From assembly GCF_003610295.1 (NCBI RefSeq), contig NZ_RAPV01000001.1, positions 62,001 to 126,000 of the forward strand: 64,000 nt of DNA. Direction: 5' to 3'. The notes under the pieces were generated by a model. That model made no database searches. It worked only from the letters and a program-made list of their open reading frames with translations, and had not been told where the DNA came from. Below, piece by piece: positions 1 through 9,232 of the stretch. The DNA comes from Paraburkholderia sp. BL23I1N1. Lineage in GTDB: Bacteria; Pseudomonadota; Gammaproteobacteria; Burkholderiales; Burkholderiaceae. The position numbers were made by a program, and so were the translations under genes. Positions within the stretch are counted from its first letter, which is position 1. The number at the start of each line of letters is the position of its first letter.

Positions 1-1
1 A

Positions 2-295
2 GTCGTGTATCTTGGCAGCTTGCTCCTCGTGTTGGGCATCTTTTCGATGTTCTACGTCCGCGAACGGCGCCTCTGGTTCTGGCTTAAAGATACCGATCAC
101 GGCACGAATGTCGTGATGGCGATGTCGAGCGCGCGCAAAACGCTCGATTTCGAAAAGGAGTTCGTCCAAACGCGCGACGCTGTCGGCGCCGCGCTGGGCG
201 CCAAACTCGTTGAAGCATCCGACGCCGCCGGCGCCTCCGACAAACCCGGCACTGCCGGCGCGCCGTCCGCACGCCCACAAGATTCGACCCGGTAA
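2..295 (+). CDS. resB: ResB/Ccs1-family cytochrome c biogenesis protein, C-terminal fragment
   Basis: The reading frame is open from the first base of the window to a TAA at 293-295, so this is the 3' end of a gene that starts upstream. The visible part has one hydrophobic membrane segment followed by a basic stretch (YVRERRLWFWLK) and a low-complexity Ala-rich tail. ResB (System II, Ccs1) works with CcsA to deliver reduced heme to apocytochromes c on the periplasmic side. The call rests on the C-terminal wording and on the ccsA gene that follows 4 bases later, which is the usual ResB-CcsA order. Only about 97 residues are present, so no domain can be checked in full. Confidence 0.8.
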   Translation, partial: VVYLGSLLLVLGIFSMFYVRERRLWFWLKDTDHGTNVVMAMSSARKTLDFEKEFVQTRDAVGAALGAKLVEASDAAGASDKPGTAGAPSARPQDSTR

Positions 296-299
296 GATC

Positions 300-1511
300 A
301 TGGACTTGACTCAGGTTTCTTCATCCTCCTCTTCACCCTCGCGGCCGCAGAAGACGTTCGCGAGCGAGACACTCAACGTCGCGCAATTCGACGAGCGGCC
401 GTTTCTGAAGCGCCTCGGTGTCGTCGACTGGCTATTCGCCGCTCTGATGGTCGCGGGCGCGGGGTTCGCGCTGTCGCGCTATTACCCGTTCATGAATTAC
501 TACGACAAACTGGTGCTGTTCTGCGCAGTGCCGGTGTTCGTCGTACTGGGTTGGCGCTGGAAACCGGTGCGACCGCTGATGGTGGGCATCGCCGCGTTGT
601 CGCTGCTGGCGATCCAGATTTATCAGGGCGATCTGACCCGCGCGGATAACGCGTTCTTCCTCAAATATTTTCTGTCGAGCCAGTCAGCGATTCTGTGGAT
701 GAGCGCGCTTTTCGTGTTTGCCACCGTTTTCTACTGGATCGGCTTGCTGTCGCGTTCACCAACCGGCGCCGCGATCGGTTCGAAAATGACGTGGGCCGCC
801 GTGGTAATGGGCTTCGTCGGTTTGATGGTGCGCTGGTACGAGTCGTACCTGATCGGCGCGGATGTCGGCCATATTCCTATTTCGAACCTGTACGAAGTGT
901 TCGTGCTGTTCAGCCTGATCACGGCGTTGTTCTATCTGTACTACGAGCAGCACTACAACACGCGTGCGCTCGGCGCATTCGTGCTGCTGGTGATCAGCGC
1001 GGCGGTTGGCTTCCTGATGTGGTATTCGGTTGCGCGTGACGCACAGCAGATTCAGCCGCTCGTGCCGGCGCTGCAGAGCTGGTGGATGAAGATCCACGTG
1101 CCGGCTAACTTCATCGGCTATGGCAGCTTCGCGCTGTCGGCCATGGTTGGCGTTGCGTATCTGGCGAAAGAGCGTGGCGTGCTGGCAGACCGCTTGCCGC
1201 CGCTCGACGTGCTCGACGACGTGATGTACAAGTCGATCGCCGTCGGCTTCGCGTTCTTCACAATCGCGACGATCCTCGGCGCGTTGTGGGCTGCTGAAGC
1301 ATGGGGCGGTTACTGGAGCTGGGACCCGAAGGAAACATGGGCGCTGATCGTCTGGCTGAACTACGCGGCCTGGCTTCATATGCGTTTGATGAAGGGCTTG
1401 CGCGGCGCGGTGGCGGCATGGTGGGCGCTGACCGGTCTGCTGGTGACGACCTTCGCGTTCCTTGGCGTCAATATGTTCCTGTCGGGGCTGCATAGCTACG
1501 GCAAGCTGTAA
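300..1511 (+). CDS. ccsA: CcsA/ResC cytochrome c biogenesis protein (often named CcsB)
   Basis: This is a polytopic membrane protein of 403 residues with about eight hydrophobic segments. The tryptophan-rich heme-handling WWD motif (WGGYWSWDPKETW) is at residues 335-347. Conserved histidines typical of the family are in the loops before and after it (GHIPISN, KIHVPANF, LHSYGKL). With ResB it forms the System II heme export and ligation complex for c-type cytochromes. I chose ATG 300, just after the resB stop, instead of an upstream start at 210 inside resB, because the upstream residues are resB coding sequence in another frame. A strong terminator follows at 1537. Confidence 0.92.
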   Translation: MDLTQVSSSSSSPSRPQKTFASETLNVAQFDERPFLKRLGVVDWLFAALMVAGAGFALSRYYPFMNYYDKLVLFCAVPVFVVLGWRWKPVRPLMVGIAALSLLAIQIYQGDLTRADNAFFLKYFLSSQSAILWMSALFVFATVFYWIGLLSRSPTGAAIGSKMTWAAVVMGFVGLMVRWYESYLIGADVGHIPISNLYEVFVLFSLITALFYLYYEQHYNTRALGAFVLLVISAAVGFLMWYSVARDAQQIQPLVPALQSWWMKIHVPANFIGYGSFALSAMVGVAYLAKERGVLADRLPPLDVLDDVMYKSIAVGFAFFTIATILGALWAAEAWGGYWSWDPKETWALIVWLNYAAWLHMRLMKGLRGAVAAWWALTGLLVTTFAFLGVNMFLSGLHSYGKL

Positions 1512-1536
1512 GATCCGCCGTTCTCAGCCGACTAAG

Positions 1537-1569
1537 AACCGCCGCGTGCTTCGCACCGGCGGTTTTTTT
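1537..1569 (+). terminator. Intrinsic terminator after ccsA
   Basis: The arms AACCGCCG (1537-1544) and CGGCGGTT (1557-1564) form an 8-bp GC-rich stem that can be extended inside by GTG/CAC around a CTTCG loop. A run of seven T residues follows. It lies 26 bases after the ccsA stop. Confidence 0.85.
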
Positions 1570-1705
1570 ACGTATGGCGGAATATTCGCTGCATCCAGTG
1601 TGTTCGTACGAGCAGCACCCAAGGATGGCTGGGCGAGTCGTTAAACAAGCCGATCATCAATATGGCCCCTTAAGATAGACCGATGGGCCCGCAAGGAGCA
1701 GCACG

Positions 1706-2701
1706 ATGTGGATCAAGCGCAGCGACAGAATTCAACTCATCGGCGATGACATCGCACGCAGCGAAATCACGCCGCAGCGGGTCTTCGAGAACCGGCGGCG
1801 CGTGTTACAGGCGGCCGGCGCGGCCGTGCTCGGCAGTTTGATCGGTGTGAATGGCGACGCGCTGGCAGCGTATTCGTCGCCGGATCCGAAAGCGCAAAAG
1901 CTGGCGGCGAACACCAACCCGAAGTTCGTCGCGCTCGACAAGATCACGCCGTATAAAGACATCACCACGTACAACAACTATTACGAATTCGGCACCGACA
2001 AAGCGGATCCCGCGCACAATGCCGGCACCTTGCGCCCGCATCCGTGGAAGGTGAGCGTCGAGGGCGAAATCAAGAATCCGAAGGTGTATGACATCGACGA
2101 ATTGCTGAAGCTCGCGCCGCTCGAGGAGCGCGTGTACCGGCTGCGTTGTGTCGAAGGCTGGTCGATGGTGATCCCGTGGATCGGTGTGCCGCTCGCGGAA
2201 CTGATCAAACGCGTGCAGCCGACCGGAAATGCGAAGTACGTGCAATTCATCACGCTCGCCGATCCGTCGCAAATGCCCGGGCTATCGACGCCGGTACTCG
2301 AATGGCCGTACACCGAAGGTCTGCGGATGGACGAAGCGATGAATCCGCTGACGCTGCTGACAATGGGCCTCTATGGGCAGGTGCTGCCGAATCAGAATGG
2401 CGCGCCGATCCGCGTGGTGGTGCCGTGGAAATATGGCTTCAAGAGCGCGAAGTCGCTGGTGAAGATCCGCTTCCTCGACAAGCAGCCGCCGACCAGCTGG
2501 AATACGTATGCGTCGAACGAATACGGTTTCTATTCGAACGTGAATCCGAACGTCGATCATCCGCGCTGGAGCCAGGCCACCGAGCGGCGTATTGGCGAAG
2601 ACGGTTTCTTCACGCCCAAGCGCAAGACGCTGATGTTCAACGGCTACGGCGATCAGGTCGCGTCGCTGTATCAAGGCATGGACCTGAAGAAAAATTTCTG
2701 A
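1706..2701 (+). CDS. msrP: Protein-methionine-sulfoxide reductase, molybdopterin subunit MsrP
   Basis: MsrP reduces methionine sulfoxide in periplasmic proteins, with electrons coming from the membrane heme protein MsrQ. The 331-residue product has a twin-arginine signal (RRRVL at residues 30-34 before an Ala-rich hydrophobic stretch), as expected for a cofactor-loaded Tat substrate. Cys148 in the motif LRCVEGW is the expected molybdenum ligand of the sulfite-oxidase fold. Length and motifs match the YedY/MsrP family over the whole protein. A GGAG box lies just upstream of ATG 1706. The msrQ gene starts 14 bases after the stop, which fits one operon and supports the assignment. Confidence 0.95.
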   Translation: MWIKRSDRIQLIGDDIARSEITPQRVFENRRRVLQAAGAAVLGSLIGVNGDALAAYSSPDPKAQKLAANTNPKFVALDKITPYKDITTYNNYYEFGTDKADPAHNAGTLRPHPWKVSVEGEIKNPKVYDIDELLKLAPLEERVYRLRCVEGWSMVIPWIGVPLAELIKRVQPTGNAKYVQFITLADPSQMPGLSTPVLEWPYTEGLRMDEAMNPLTLLTMGLYGQVLPNQNGAPIRVVVPWKYGFKSAKSLVKIRFLDKQPPTSWNTYASNEYGFYSNVNPNVDHPRWSQATERRIGEDGFFTPKRKTLMFNGYGDQVASLYQGMDLKKNF

Positions 2702-2715
2702 GCGACGGCGCAATC

Positions 2716-3423
2716 ATGGCTTCTGATACTCAACCTGTTGCTCAAGCCGAACGCAAAGCACCGCGAGCGGTGCCGGCGTCGGCCACGGCTACCAGCACGG
2801 CAAAGCGCCCGGCAAGCGGCGCGCGCTGGATCGTACCGGCGAAGATCGCGGTGTTTATCGCGGCGTGGTATCCGCTCGCGCGCATCGTGCTGTTCGGCAT
2901 GACCGATCGGCTGGGCGCAAATCCGATCGAGTTTATTACGCGCTCGACTGGTTTGTGGACACTCGTCTTTCTTTGCATCACGTTGGCCGTGACGCCGTTG
3001 CGGCGGCTCACCGGCATCACCGCATTCGCCCGTTTTCGCCGGATGCTAGGCCTTTACGCATTTTTCTACGCGACGCTCCATTTCACCACCTACCTGTGGT
3101 TCGACAAGTGGTTCGATGTTGGCGCGATTCTCAAGGACATCGGCAAACGGCCGTTCATCACCGTGGGCTTTGCCGCGTTCGTGCTGCTGATCGCATTAGC
3201 CGTTACGTCGCCGCGCGCGATGATGCGCAAACTGGGACGCCGCTGGCAGTCGTTGCATCGCGCGATCTATGCGATCGGCGGTTTGGCGATCCTGCACTTC
3301 TGGTGGATGAAGGCGGGCAAACACGACCTGATTTTGCCGAAGATCTACGGCGCGATCATGGTCGCGTTGTTGGGGTGGCGTTTGATCGTATGGCTGCGCG
3401 AGCGGGGGTTAAAGACGCGCTGA
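2716..3423 (+). CDS. msrQ: MsrQ heme-binding membrane subunit of the MsrPQ system
   Basis: This is a 235-residue polytopic protein of the ferric-reductase-like transmembrane family. It carries heme from the quinone side and feeds electrons to MsrP. It has about six membrane segments and conserved histidines in LHFTTYLWF, LHRAIYA and LHFWWMKAG. The frame is open upstream into msrP, but ATG 2716 is the first start that does not overlap msrP. An Ala/Pro-rich N-terminal extension of about 45 residues precedes the first membrane segment; it is longer than in enterobacterial MsrQ and looks unstructured. A bidirectional terminator follows at 3454. Confidence 0.93.
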   Translation: MASDTQPVAQAERKAPRAVPASATATSTAKRPASGARWIVPAKIAVFIAAWYPLARIVLFGMTDRLGANPIEFITRSTGLWTLVFLCITLAVTPLRRLTGITAFARFRRMLGLYAFFYATLHFTTYLWFDKWFDVGAILKDIGKRPFITVGFAAFVLLIALAVTSPRAMMRKLGRRWQSLHRAIYAIGGLAILHFWWMKAGKHDLILPKIYGAIMVALLGWRLIVWLRERGLKTR

Positions 3424-3453
3424 CCGCTGACCACCCGGATCCGCGCGCAAATG

Positions 3454-3488
3454 AAAAAAGGCGATGCCGCAGTGGCATCGCCTTTTTT
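3454..3488. terminator. Bidirectional terminator between msrQ and lysA
   Basis: The arms GGCGATGCC (3460-3468) and GGCATCGCC (3474-3482) form a perfect 9-bp stem with a 5-base loop. It is flanked by six A on the left and six T on the right. It can therefore stop transcription of msrQ (+) and of lysA (-), which converge here. Confidence 0.92.
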
Positions 3489-3509
3489 ATGTCGCTGAGG
3501 TGCTGACGT

Positions 3510-4772
3510 TTACGCCGGCAAAATCGTTTCGCCTGCAAACAGCTGCTTGACCTCTTCGCGTTCGCGAACGACATGCGCTTGTGTACCATCAACCATCACC
3601 TCGGCCGCACGCGGCCGGGTGTTGTAGTTCGAGCTCATCACGAAGCCGTACGCGCCAGCCGAGCGAATCGCCAGCAGATCGCCCGGTTCGACCGCCAGCA
3701 GACGCTCACGGCCCAGCCAGTCGCCGCTTTCGCACACCGGGCCGACCACGTCGTACACGTGAGCGGGCAGCTCGCGCTTAACGACTGCCTCGATCGCGTG
3801 ATACGCCTCGTACATCGCAGGGCGCGCGAGGTCTGTCATCGCCGCATCGACGATGGCGAAGTTCTTTTCCGCGCCCGGCTTCAGAAACTCGACGCGCGTC
3901 AGCAGCACGCCCGCATTGCCGACCAGCGAACGGCCCGGCTCGAAATACACCTCACGATGCCCGTGACCGCGCGCTTCGATGCGGTCCAGCACGGTGCGCA
4001 CGAAGTCGCCGATTTCCGGCGGGGTTTCGTTGTCGTATGTGATACCGAGGCCGCCACCTACGTCGATGTGGCGGATCTTCACGCCGTCCTGCTCGATCTG
4101 TTCGACCAGTTCGAGCACCTTGTCGACCGCGTCCAGATACGGCGCGACTTCAGTAATTTGCGAGCCGATATGGCAGTCGATGCCGACCACCTCGAGATGC
4201 GTCATCGCGGCGGCGGCTTGATACGTAGCCCGTGCATCTTCGAACGCGACACCGAACTTGTTCGACTTCAGGCCGGTGGAAATATATGGATGCGTGTTCG
4301 CGTCGACGTCCGGATTCACCCGCAACGAGACGGGCGCTTTTTTGCCCATTTCCGCCGCGACTGCATTGAGGCGGTCGAGCTCAGGAATCGATTCGACGTT
4401 GAAGCATTTCACGCCGGCCGCGAGGGCCTGACGCATCTCGTCCGCATGCTTGCCGACGCCGGAGAACACGGTGTTTTCCGCTTTGCCGCCGGCGGCCAGC
4501 ACGCGCGCCAGTTCGCCACCCGACACGATGTCGAAGCCGGCGCCGAGACGCGCGAACACGTTCAGCACCGCGAGATTGCTGTTGGCCTTGACGGCGACGT
4601 GAACGGTCGCGCGGCGGCCGGCGCAAGCGCCTGCGTAGGCATTCCACGCTTCGGTGAGCGCGGCGCGCGAATAGACGTACAGCGGCGTGCCGAACTGCTC
4701 GGCGAGTGAGATGGCGGACACGCCCTCGGCGTGCAACACGCCGTCGACGTAGTCAAATGCGGATCGAGTCAT
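3510..4772 (-). CDS. lysA: Diaminopimelate decarboxylase
   Basis: LysA decarboxylates meso-diaminopimelate to L-lysine, the last step of lysine synthesis, using PLP. The 420-residue protein has the PLP lysine at about residue 62 (VAVKANSNLAVL), the glycine-rich phosphate loop HIDVGGGLGI, the EPGRSLVGNAG substrate loop, the catalytic cysteine region GPVCESGDWLG and the C-terminal GAYGFVMSSNYN motif. It is complete and of normal length. It lies downstream of lptM with 9 bases between, as is common in proteobacteria. A bidirectional terminator lies just past its stop. Confidence 0.97.
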   Translation of the reverse strand: MTRSAFDYVDGVLHAEGVSAISLAEQFGTPLYVYSRAALTEAWNAYAGACAGRRATVHVAVKANSNLAVLNVFARLGAGFDIVSGGELARVLAAGGKAENTVFSGVGKHADEMRQALAAGVKCFNVESIPELDRLNAVAAEMGKKAPVSLRVNPDVDANTHPYISTGLKSNKFGVAFEDARATYQAAAAMTHLEVVGIDCHIGSQITEVAPYLDAVDKVLELVEQIEQDGVKIRHIDVGGGLGITYDNETPPEIGDFVRTVLDRIEARGHGHREVYFEPGRSLVGNAGVLLTRVEFLKPGAEKNFAIVDAAMTDLARPAMYEAYHAIEAVVKRELPAHVYDVVGPVCESGDWLGRERLLAVEPGDLLAIRSAGAYGFVMSSNYNTRPRAAEVMVDGTQAHVVREREEVKQLFAGETILPA

Positions 4773-4781
4773 GCGAAAGTC

Positions 4782-5135
4782 TTATTGAGCGGGAGTGACG
4801 GCGGAGGCAGGTTGCACAGGCGCAGCAGCGGATGCGGCGGACGCGGGCGGCGCGGCAAGTTCGCTTTCCGGCGACAACGAGAGCGGCGCGCCAGTGGTAT
4901 CCGGTACCTCACCCATCGGCGAGGCGGATTGCGCACCCGGTTTCACTTCATCTGATGACGCTGACGGCGGCGGTTGCGTGCGGTCGATCGGCTTGGCCGG
5001 TAGCGGCGGTACGGTAGGCAAATAGAGCGAACCGCGTTGCCCGCAGCCGGCAAGTGCACAACCTGCGAGAATGGCTAAACCCGCTACAATCGCGCGGCCG
5101 GGCGCCGCCGCGCGCATCCGAGATACGACTCGCAT
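4782..5135 (-). CDS. lptM: LptM-like small lipoprotein (YifL family)
   Basis: This is a 117-residue lipoprotein. A hydrophobic signal ends in the lipobox LAGC with Cys31, and it is followed at once by the family signature GQRGSLYLP. In Escherichia coli, LptM assists oxidative maturation of the LPS translocon LptD at the outer membrane. The remaining 75 residues are rich in Pro, Ala and Ser and look disordered; this tail is much longer than in the short E. coli protein. The gene sits directly upstream of lysA on the same strand and divergent from cyaY. The role in LptD maturation is inferred from the signature and context. Confidence 0.82.
   Translation of the reverse strand: MRVVSRMRAAAPGRAIVAGLAILAGCALAGCGQRGSLYLPTVPPLPAKPIDRTQPPPSASSDEVKPGAQSASPMGEVPDTTGAPLSLSPESELAAPPASAASAAAPVQPASAVTPAQ
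5085..5090 (+). promoter_or_regulatory. Possible -10 element for cyaY
   Basis: TACAAT lies about 80 bases before the cyaY start in the region divergent from lptM. No convincing -35 box stands at the right distance, so this is a weak candidate. It also falls inside the start of the lptM coding region. Confidence 0.25.
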
Positions 5136-5170
5136 GACTGTCCCTGAATAAATAATCGATGGAGTTTAGC

Positions 5171-5488
5171 ATGTCCGATAGTGATTACCTGACCCGCGCA
5201 GAAGCCGCGCTAGCCGCCATCGAGCGCGCGCTGGACGACACGGAAGCCGACATCGAACTCGAGCGCAGCGGCAATGTCCTGACCCTCGAATTCGAGAACC
5301 GCTCGAAGATTATCGTCAATCTGCAGCCGCCGATGAGCGAGATCTGGATTGCAGCCAAGGCGGGTGGTTTCCACTTCCGTTTCGTCGACGGCGAGTGGCG
5401 CGATACGCGCAGCGGCACGGAGTTTTTCGCCGCGTTGTCGGAGTACGCCACGCAGCAGGCCGGCGAGCCGGTTCACTTCGAAGCGTGA
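5171..5488 (+). CDS. cyaY: Frataxin homologue CyaY
   Basis: CyaY is a small acidic iron-binding protein that modulates iron-sulfur cluster assembly by the Isc machinery in the cytoplasm. The 105-residue product has an acidic first helix (residues about 6-30) and the beta-sheet core with [20 protein letters not shown], which is the family signature. I chose ATG 5171 over ATG 5159 because GGAG at 5160-5163 is well placed for 5171 and the family begins at this Met. The gene is divergent from lptM-lysA and converges with mrcA, with a terminator between. Confidence 0.95.
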   Translation: MSDSDYLTRAEAALAAIERALDDTEADIELERSGNVLTLEFENRSKIIVNLQPPMSEIWIAAKAGGFHFRFVDGEWRDTRSGTEFFAALSEYATQQAGEPVHFEA

Positions 5489-5530
5489 AAGTTGTCGCTG
5501 AAGCGATTGCTGAATCGACCGCCCAAACGA

Positions 5531-5562
5531 AACCGTCGCGCATCGAGCGCGGCGGTTTTTTT
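5531..5562 (+). terminator. Terminator after cyaY
   Basis: ACCGTCGCGC and GCGCGGCGGT pair with one G-T around an ATCGA loop, followed by a run of T residues. It lies 42 bases after cyaY and before the convergent mrcA stop. Confidence 0.8.
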
Positions 5563-5586
5563 ATTCCGGCGAACCTTGGTCTTTCT

Positions 5587-7986
5587 TTAGTGCCCGCGAA
5601 ACAGATTCATGATGTCCTGCTTTTCCTGTTCGCCCACTTGTTCAGGCGCCGCCGCGGCAGCGCCGCTCGCCCCGGCCTCCAGCGCCGCCTGACTCACGCC
5701 GACTGTCGCGACGAAACCGTGGCCCGGCGTGAAGTCGTCGAAATACAGTTCTGAGCCGAGCTCGGTCAGGCCGTCGGGCATCGGCATCTTGTAGTCCGGC
5801 ACGCCTTTGAGCGCACGCGCCATGTATTCGATCCACACCGGCAACGCGAGGCCGCCGCCCGTTTCCTTATCGCCGAGGCTGCGCGGGTTGTCGTAGCCGA
5901 TCCACGCGATGGCCGTGAGCGTGTGCTGATAGCCGGCGAACCACGCATCGCGCGAATCGTTTGTCGTGCCGGTTTTGCCGCCGAGATCGGTACGCTTGAG
6001 CACGTTGCTCTTCGCGCCCGTGCCACGTTGCGCGACGCTTTGCAGCAGGCTGTTCATCACATACGCATTGCGCGGTTCGATCGCGTGGGGCGCGCTCTGC
6101 TCGGCAACCAGCGGTTGCGCGTGCGCCACGACGATGCCGCGCTGATCGGTGACTTCGGCGATCAGATACGGGTTGATGCGATAGCCGCCGTTAGCAAACA
6201 CGGAGAACGCGCCTGCCATCTGCAAGGGCGTGACGAGGCCCGCGCCAAGCGCCATCGGCAGATAAGCCGGATGACGATCCGCATCGAAGCCGAAACGCGT
6301 GATGTATTGCTGCGCGTACTTGGTGCCGATCTGGTTCAGGATGCGAATCGACACGAGGTTCTTCGACTTCTGCAGCGCGGTGCGCATGGTCATCGGACCG
6401 TCGAAACCGCCACCGTAGTTCTTCGGTTCCCATGCCTGGCCGCCGGTTTCCGCAGCGCTGAAAAAGAGCGGCGCGTCATTGATCACCGTGGCCGGTCCGA
6501 GCCCCTTTTCGAGCGAAGCCGAGTAGATGAACGGCTTGAAGCTCGAACCCGGCTGACGCCACGCCTGGGTCACGTGGTTGAACTTGTTCTTGTTGAAGTC
6601 GAATCCGCCGACCAGCGCGCGAATTGCGCCGTCTTGCGGTATCACCGAAACGAACGCGCCTTCCACTTGCGGCAACTGCGTAATCGACCAGTTGCCGTCG
6701 TCATCCTTCACGAGGCGAATAATCGCACCGGGCCGCAAGCGCTGATTCGGCTGCGCGCGGGTGCCGAGCGCGAATTGCGCGAAGCGCAGGCCGTCGCCCT
6801 GAATCGTCGCCACATTGCCATCGATGAAGGTGGCCTGCACCTGCTTCGGGCTCGCCGCCGTCACCACCGCGGCAATGATTTCGCCGTTGTCGGGGTGCTC
6901 GAGCAATGCGTCGTCGATCGCCTGTTCGCGGTCGTCCGCATCGGAGGGCAAATCGATGAACGCTTCCGGGCCGCGATAGCCGTGGCGACGTTCGTAGTCC
7001 ATGAGGCCTTTGCGCAGTGCCCGGTAAGCGACGTCCTGATCGGCCGAGTCGATGGTGGTCACAACGTTCAGGCCGCGCGTGTACGCCTCTTCGCGATACT
7101 GCGCGTACATCATTTGTCGCACCATTTCCGCGACGTACTCCGCGTGCACGCTGAACTCCTTGCCCGCACCCTTGACGACCAGTGGCTGCTTGCTTGCCGC
7201 GTCGTATTGTTCCTGACTGATGTAGTGCAATTCGTACATGCGCTCGAGGATGTACTCCTGACGGATCTTCGCGCGTTTCGGATTGACCACCGGGTTATAC
7301 GCGGACGGCGCTTTCGGCAGGCCCGCCAGCATGGCGGATTCTGCCAGGGTCAGGTCCTTCAGATCTTTTCCGAAGTACACCCGCGCCGCGCTCGCGAAGC
7401 CATACGCACGCTGACCGAGATAGATCTGATTCATGTACACCTCAAGAATCTGATCTTTCGACAGCTTCGACTCGATCTTGTACGCGAGCAGCATCTCGTA
7501 GATCTTACGCGTGTAGGTCTTCTCGCTCGAAAGGAAGAAGTTACGCGCCACCTGCATGGTGATCGTGCTCGCGCCTTGGGTGGCGTGACCATTGGTCAGG
7601 GCGACGAAACCAGCCCGCGCGATACCGGTGAGGTCGACGCCGCCGTGATCGTAGAAGCGCGCGTCTTCGATGGCGAGCACGGCTTTCTTAAGGCTATCGG
7701 GCACGTCCTGGATATGGACGATGTCGCGCCGCTCTTCGCCAAATTCGCCGATCAGCACGTGGTCGGCCGTATAGATGCGCAAAGGCACCTTCGGCCGGTA
7801 GTCGGTCAGCGCGTCGAGCGACGGCAGGTTCGGCGTTGCCACCACCAGCGCATAACCGAGCACCAGCAGCACGCACAGGATGCCTGCGACGATCAGACCC
7901 ACAAAGCCGAGGATGAGCTTGAGCCACAAGGGGCGTTTGCGCTTCTGCGGCGCGGGCGGCGGGGACGTAGGAGACGTGGATTGCAT
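5587..7986 (-). CDS. mrcA: Penicillin-binding protein 1A (bifunctional class A)
   Basis: PBP1A polymerises and cross-links peptidoglycan in the periplasm. The 799-residue protein has an N-terminal cytoplasmic tail, one membrane anchor (about residues 21-49), a GT51 glycosyltransferase domain with EDARFYDHGG (catalytic Glu about 107), GASTITMQVARN and the KIYEMLLAYKIE segment, then an OB-like insert. The transpeptidase domain has SSFKPF (catalytic Ser about 481), SKN and KTGTTND (about 671). It is complete. It lies divergent from the pilM operon, the position where ponA/mrcA sits next to the pil genes in many proteobacteria. Confidence 0.97.
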   Translation of the reverse strand: MQSTSPTSPPPAPQKRKRPLWLKLILGFVGLIVAGILCVLLVLGYALVVATPNLPSLDALTDYRPKVPLRIYTADHVLIGEFGEERRDIVHIQDVPDSLKKAVLAIEDARFYDHGGVDLTGIARAGFVALTNGHATQGASTITMQVARNFFLSSEKTYTRKIYEMLLAYKIESKLSKDQILEVYMNQIYLGQRAYGFASAARVYFGKDLKDLTLAESAMLAGLPKAPSAYNPVVNPKRAKIRQEYILERMYELHYISQEQYDAASKQPLVVKGAGKEFSVHAEYVAEMVRQMMYAQYREEAYTRGLNVVTTIDSADQDVAYRALRKGLMDYERRHGYRGPEAFIDLPSDADDREQAIDDALLEHPDNGEIIAAVVTAASPKQVQATFIDGNVATIQGDGLRFAQFALGTRAQPNQRLRPGAIIRLVKDDDGNWSITQLPQVEGAFVSVIPQDGAIRALVGGFDFNKNKFNHVTQAWRQPGSSFKPFIYSASLEKGLGPATVINDAPLFFSAAETGGQAWEPKNYGGGFDGPMTMRTALQKSKNLVSIRILNQIGTKYAQQYITRFGFDADRHPAYLPMALGAGLVTPLQMAGAFSVFANGGYRINPYLIAEVTDQRGIVVAHAQPLVAEQSAPHAIEPRNAYVMNSLLQSVAQRGTGAKSNVLKRTDLGGKTGTTNDSRDAWFAGYQHTLTAIAWIGYDNPRSLGDKETGGGLALPVWIEYMARALKGVPDYKMPMPDGLTELGSELYFDDFTPGHGFVATVGVSQAALEAGASGAAAAAPEQVGEQEKQDIMNLFRGH

Positions 7987-8011
7987 ATAGGCACCAAAAA
8001 ACAGTCCCGCG

Positions 8012-8017
8012 ATTATA
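8012..8017 (-). promoter_or_regulatory. -10 element candidate for mrcA
   Basis: Read on the minus strand the bases are a perfect TATAAT, 26 bases upstream of the mrcA start codon. No good -35 match is seen, so the call rests on the hexamer and its position. Confidence 0.4.
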
Positions 8018-8239
8018 GCTGCCTCGCTTTTCAGCTTTCGGCGTGCTTACTGACAGTTCTTGACAAGTCGGCGCACCGCGCAGGAATGACTTCACTGTAG
8101 ACGCTTTGATGGCGCCCAGGGCGTGCTTCGCGCAACGTTAGCCATTTGGCTGAGTGTCGCGCGGCGGCGCGGCTACGCACAATTCCTCCTTGTTACTCGC
8201 GTTCGAATGGTTCGTCGCGTGAGTCTGAGGGAGGGCGGG

Positions 8240-9232
8240 ATGACGTTCAAAGATTCGTGGCTTCAAGGTGTGCGACTTGGTGCGCAGCGTTTTGCTGCGG
8301 GGATCGATGTGGATCCGCAGGCGGTGCGTCTGATTGTGCTAAGTCAGCATTCGCGGACACGTGCCGCGCTGCATATCGAATACGCGTGTACCGTGCCGCT
8401 TGGCGCGGGTGCGATGGCCGGCACGGAGATCGCCGACCGGCACACGGTGGCGCGTGCGTTGCGCGACGCATTCGCTAGTCTGCCGCACGCGTGTGCGATC
8501 CACGCATTGCGTTGTGCGATGGCGTTGCCCGCTTCGGCCACGTTGACGACTACCGTGCCGCTCACATGACTCGCCGCGCTGGCCGGTTGTGCGGACGACG
8601 GCGGGCATGAACTCGCCGAACTCGAGCCCGCGGTGATGAGCGAAGTCGGACGTATCGCGGGCCTCGAGCGGCATGCGTTGGCCGTCGACTGGTTCGTCGA
8701 CGAAACCCATTCACCGATTCGCTCTGTAACGATCGCCGCAACCGCGCGCCAGCATCTCGAAGCGCGGATCGAATGCGCGGCGACCGCCGGCATTTCGCTC
8801 ACCGCGATCGACGGCGAGCCGCATGCGGCTTTGCGCGCAATGCGCTATGCGGCGAGCCACGAACTCGATCCGCACGAGCCCTATGTCGCGCTCTGGATCG
8901 GCACGGACGGCGTGTACGGCTGGCGCATCGTCGACGACTGCGTGGTGGGCGAAATGCGTTACCCCGCGCCCGAGCACGCCGATCTCGCCGACGCGTTGCG
9001 CGATCTCGCACACGGCCCCGAACTCGACTGCGCGTTGTTGAGCGGCGAGGTCGATTTGCTCGGTGGCGTGGGGTTCTCGATTGCGGATATCGCCGACGTG
9101 CTGAGCTGCACTGTGCTGCCGTTCGAATGTGCGGCGTTGGGCGGCTTCGCACGTCAACTGCACGATCCGTTGTTGCATGAGCCTGCCGCCGCGGTCGCGT
9201 TTGGACTTGCGTTGCGCGGGGTGTTCGAATGA
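8240..9232 (+). pseudogene. pilM: pilM, type IV pilus assembly ATPase-like protein, interrupted by an in-frame stop
   Basis: PilM is the actin-like cytoplasmic protein that binds the N-terminus of PilN and links the inner-membrane PilNOP platform to the motor. The frame opening at ATG 8240 gives the actin-like start GIDVDPQAVRLIVLS and runs to TGA at 8567-8569. The same frame stays open after it (LAALAGCADDGG, then ATG 8633) to a stop at 9230-9232. There is no frame change, so one codon, most simply TGG to TGA, has become a stop about one third of the way in. The downstream part overlaps pilN by four bases (ATGA). Intact family members run through this point, so I read the gene as broken. Confidence 0.85.

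Noticed and set aside
2146..2715. Upstream extension of msrQ into msrP
   Set aside because: The frame is open by chance through msrP; the added residues have no membrane or family character and ATG 2716 is well placed.
5923..8100. 725-codon plus-strand frame opposite mrcA
   Set aside because: Antisense shadow of PBP1A with no recognisable domain; third-position GC bias explains the lack of stops.
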